Shown in pieces: positions 35,703-37,000 of a stretch of DNA of 37,000 bases. Numbering within the stretch: the stretch's first letter is position 1; each line of letters begins with the position of its first letter. The position numbers and the translations under genes are program-made. The stretch is from Erysipelotrichaceae bacterium (lineage in GTDB: Bacteria > Bacillota_I > Bacilli_A > RFN20 > CAG-826): assembly GCA_012744375.1 (NCBI GenBank), contig JAAYCD010000038.1, forward strand, positions 1 through 37,000. Direction: 5' to 3'. A model generated the notes under the pieces. It was not told where the DNA came from. It saw only the letters and a program-made list of their open reading frames with translations, and searched no databases.

Positions 35703-36778
35703 TGAACCGCATTATCTTTTGTGGTGGCTTTGATCCAATTCATATTGGCCATCTCAACATGGCAGTTCAAGCGCGTTTTGCCTTACAAGGTGAAGTCATT
35801 TTTGTGCCTGCGAAAATCGCTGTTTGGAAAGCAAACTCTGTTTCAGCAGAGCATAAACTAGCGATGATTAAACTCGCTATTAGGGGGCAAAAAGATTTTG
35901 CTATTGATACTTATGAGATTGATCAAGAATTTCAACCTAGATCATTTCAAACAGTTGCTTACTTAAAAAATAAATACCCAAACGATAAATTATATTTTTT
36001 AATCGGCCAAGATCAGGCGAACTCATTTCACCTTTGGGCAAAACCAGAATTAATTGCTAAAGATACGCAAATTGTTTATTACAAGAGGCCGAAATTTATT
36101 CTCAACAAAGATAATGTTGAACGTTTTAATATGATTGCGCTTGAAGGTCCAGTGGTGGACGCATCTTCTTCAGAAGTTAGAGAACTGCATTCCGTTTGTG
36201 TAAAAGAAGAGGTGTTACGATATATCGAAGACAACAATCTTTACTTCATTGAGAAAATTAAAGGCTATATTAAAGCGAGCAGATATCGTCATTCTTTGTC
36301 TGTAGCGCGTCATGCTTATCATTTAGCTAAACTTCATAATCTCGATGTTCAGAAGGCTTATATTGCCGCAATTCTTCACGACATAGGAAAAGGAATTAAC
36401 GCTGAAGATAGCCTTGTTTTAATGAAGCAGTTCTATCCACAATATTTAGGAATCGGTTCTTACTCATACCATCAGTTCTTAGGCGAACTAATTGTTAAAA
36501 GAGACTTCTTAATATTAGATGAAGAAATACTAAACGCAATTAAATATCATACGACAGGTAAACCAAAAATGAATTGGTTAGAAAAGCTAGTCTATGTTGC
36601 TGACAAGATTGATCCGTCCCGTGGTTATGATTCTTCAGAACTTATCAAAGCGGTGGAGGAAGATCTTGATAAGGGCTTCGTCAAAGTCCTAAAAGCTAAC
36701 CAAGAATATCTCAATAAAAAGAGCGAGAAAGTTGATAATCCACTCACTGAAGAATGCTTCAAATATTACCTAAAATAA
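35702..36778 (+). CDS. nadD: Fused nicotinate-nucleotide adenylyltransferase / YqeK HD phosphohydrolase
   Basis: Two enzymes in one 358-residue chain. Residues 1-185 are NadD, which joins nicotinate mononucleotide and ATP to deamido-NAD: GGFDPIHIGH (nucleotidyltransferase motif with His14 and His17) and ASSSEVR (the ISSTxxR equivalent). Residues 186-358 are a YqeK-type HD domain: RHSLSVARHAYHLA, ILHDIGKG (His226-Asp227), KYHTTG and YVADKIDPSRGYD. YqeK proteins hydrolyse Ap4A symmetrically. In B. subtilis nadD and yqeK are separate adjacent genes; the fusion is as I recall seen in mollicutes such as Mycoplasma. It starts in a 1-nt overlap with yhbY and ends at a terminator. The rsfS gene expected next is not in view. 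Confidence 0.94.
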   Translation: MNRIIFCGGFDPIHIGHLNMAVQARFALQGEVIFVPAKIAVWKANSVSAEHKLAMIKLAIRGQKDFAIDTYEIDQEFQPRSFQTVAYLKNKYPNDKLYFLIGQDQANSFHLWAKPELIAKDTQIVYYKRPKFILNKDNVERFNMIALEGPVVDASSSEVRELHSVCVKEEVLRYIEDNNLYFIEKIKGYIKASRYRHSLSVARHAYHLAKLHNLDVQKAYIAAILHDIGKGINAEDSLVLMKQFYPQYLGIGSYSYHQFLGELIVKRDFLILDEEILNAIKYHTTGKPKMNWLEKLVYVADKIDPSRGYDSSELIKAVEEDLDKGFVKVLKANQEYLNKKSEKVDNPLTEECFKYYLK

Positions 36779-36801
36779 GGTGCAAATTGCACCTTCTTTT
36801 T
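36777..36801 (+). terminator. Intrinsic terminator after nadD-yqeK
   Basis: AAGGTGCAA-A-TTGCACCTT perfect inverted repeat followed by CTTTTT. The outermost stem bases overlap the stop codon. The real loop would be 3-5 nt. Confidence 0.85.
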
Positions 36802-36809
36802 GTTATAAT
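36801..36809 (+). promoter_or_regulatory. Extended -10 promoter overlapping the terminator end
   Basis: TGTTATAAT is a perfect TGn-extended consensus -10. The -35 position (about TGCAAA) is poor because it lies inside the terminator stem. Expected start is about 36816. Confidence 0.6.
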
Positions 36810-36838
36810 AAAAGAGTCTCATTAACAATATATATATC

Positions 36839-36888
36839 CAAGGGATGTATTATTGATTGACCCCTAGGGGTCACTTTTTCTTCCTTGG
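36839..36888 (+). other. Nested hairpin, possible attenuator
   Basis: An outer stem CCAAGG (36839-36844) with CCTTGG (36883-36888) encloses a 16-nt perfect palindrome, TGACCC-CTAG-GGGTCA (36858-36873). The palindrome is followed by C and five T, so it could terminate a short transcript starting at about 36816. As DNA it could also be a dyad operator. Confidence 0.5.
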
Positions 36889-36894
36889 TAAAAT
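36886..36894 (+). promoter_or_regulatory. Second extended -10 element
   Basis: TGGTAAAAT is a TGn-extended -10 with no recognisable -35. The predicted start is about GGATAG at 36901, immediately before a structured segment. Confidence 0.35.
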
Positions 36895-36900
36895 ATATAA

Positions 36901-37000
36901 GGATAGTCGCGGGACCTCTATAATAAAAATACTGCTAGACAGTCTGATTTCCATACTGAGGACGCGGCTTCCCTATTAAACGTTGTTTGTAGGATGAGGC
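36901..37000 (+). ncRNA. Structured untranslated segment, unidentified, runs off the window
   Basis: No ORF is present. The segment can fold into a long imperfect hairpin: AGTCGCG pairs with CGCGGCT (one G-U), and CCTC pairs with GAGG, enclosing ACTG-CTAGA-CAGT. A second hairpin follows, CCTATTAAAC-GTT-GTTTGTAGG (36972-36993, one bulge). Together with the upstream extended -10 this suggests an RNA gene or a long 5' leader. I compared it by eye with T-box, RNase P, tmRNA, SRP RNA and common riboswitch cores and recognised none. The 3' part is outside the window. Confidence 0.3.

Noticed and set aside
35429-35770. 113-aa ORF on the - strand across yhbY and nadD
   Set aside because: Antisense shadow of two clear genes; no SD or promoter and no family resemblance.
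36901-37000. RNase P RNA, T-box or riboswitch at the window end
   Set aside because: Short resemblances exist (GCTAGACAGTC, AAGGATAGT, GAGGACGCGG), but the invariant RNase P GAGGAAAGUCC and the T-box AGGGTGG core are absent from the visible part, so I left it unidentified.

Overview
This is a low-GC, gene-dense stretch of a bacterial chromosome. Gene content and order point to Bacillota, on the Mollicutes/Erysipelotrichia side of the Bacilli. The evidence for this is: (i) B. subtilis-like blocks (lepA-hemW-hrcA-grpE-dnaK-dnaJ; ybeY-cdd-era-recO-glyQS-dnaG-rpoD-trmK-nif3; yneF, plsY, parE-parC; yqeG-yqeH-yhbY-nadD/yqeK); (ii) a NadD-YqeK fusion of the kind I associate with mollicutes; and (iii) small, tightly overlapping operons. 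TGA ends several genes (ybeY, yhbY, trmK, the ORFs ending at 4334 and 7952), so the code is the standard one, not the mycoplasma UGA=Trp code. I cannot name a species. IspG suggests a MEP-type isoprenoid pathway.

Layout. 1-4334: fmt, a nuclease-helicase fusion (PD-(D/E)XK + XPD/DinG-like), and two small multi-pass membrane proteins. 4351-9039: lepA, then a Fic-like protein with a degraded active site and a one-helix membrane protein placed between lepA and hemW, which are usually neighbours. 9099-13937: the HrcA/CIRCE heat-shock operon hrcA-grpE-dnaK-dnaJ, with an internal dnaK/dnaJ hairpin and a terminator. 14004-15221: a membrane protein with an intact C39 peptidase domain and an ABC-exporter-like membrane domain but no ATPase. 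15241-25176: a long + strand housekeeping run (ybeY to nfo). 25173-26222: ispG on the - strand, converging on nfo with overlapping stop codons. 26324-27994: rpmG, an MBL-fold hydrolase, efp, yneF. 28073-33539: plsY (-) divergent from parE-parC (+). 33754-36778: a ribosome-assembly/NAD cluster. 36802-37000: a gene-free, hairpin-rich tail with two extended -10 elements, possibly the start of an RNA gene or leader that runs out of the window.

Functionally most genes serve translation (fmt, lepA, glyQS, efp, rpmG, trmK, ybeY, era, yqeH, yhbY), replication, repair and topology (dnaG, parE/C, recO, nfo, the helicase), protein folding (GrpE-DnaK-DnaJ, PPIase) and transcription (rpoD). The less ordinary items are the ATPase-less C39 protein, the degenerate Fic protein, an EF-P without the usual PGKG loop, a PlsY with altered motifs, a GrpE with a CxC-x5-CxC segment, the 3' structured tail, and a recurring start architecture in which a -10-like hexamer lies 6-7 nt before an ATG that has no Shine-Dalgarno sequence (candidate leaderless mRNAs). 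No tRNA, rRNA, CRISPR array, insertion sequence or prophage was seen. The longest gaps without a gene are about 214 bases (33540-33753) and 222 bases (36779-37000).
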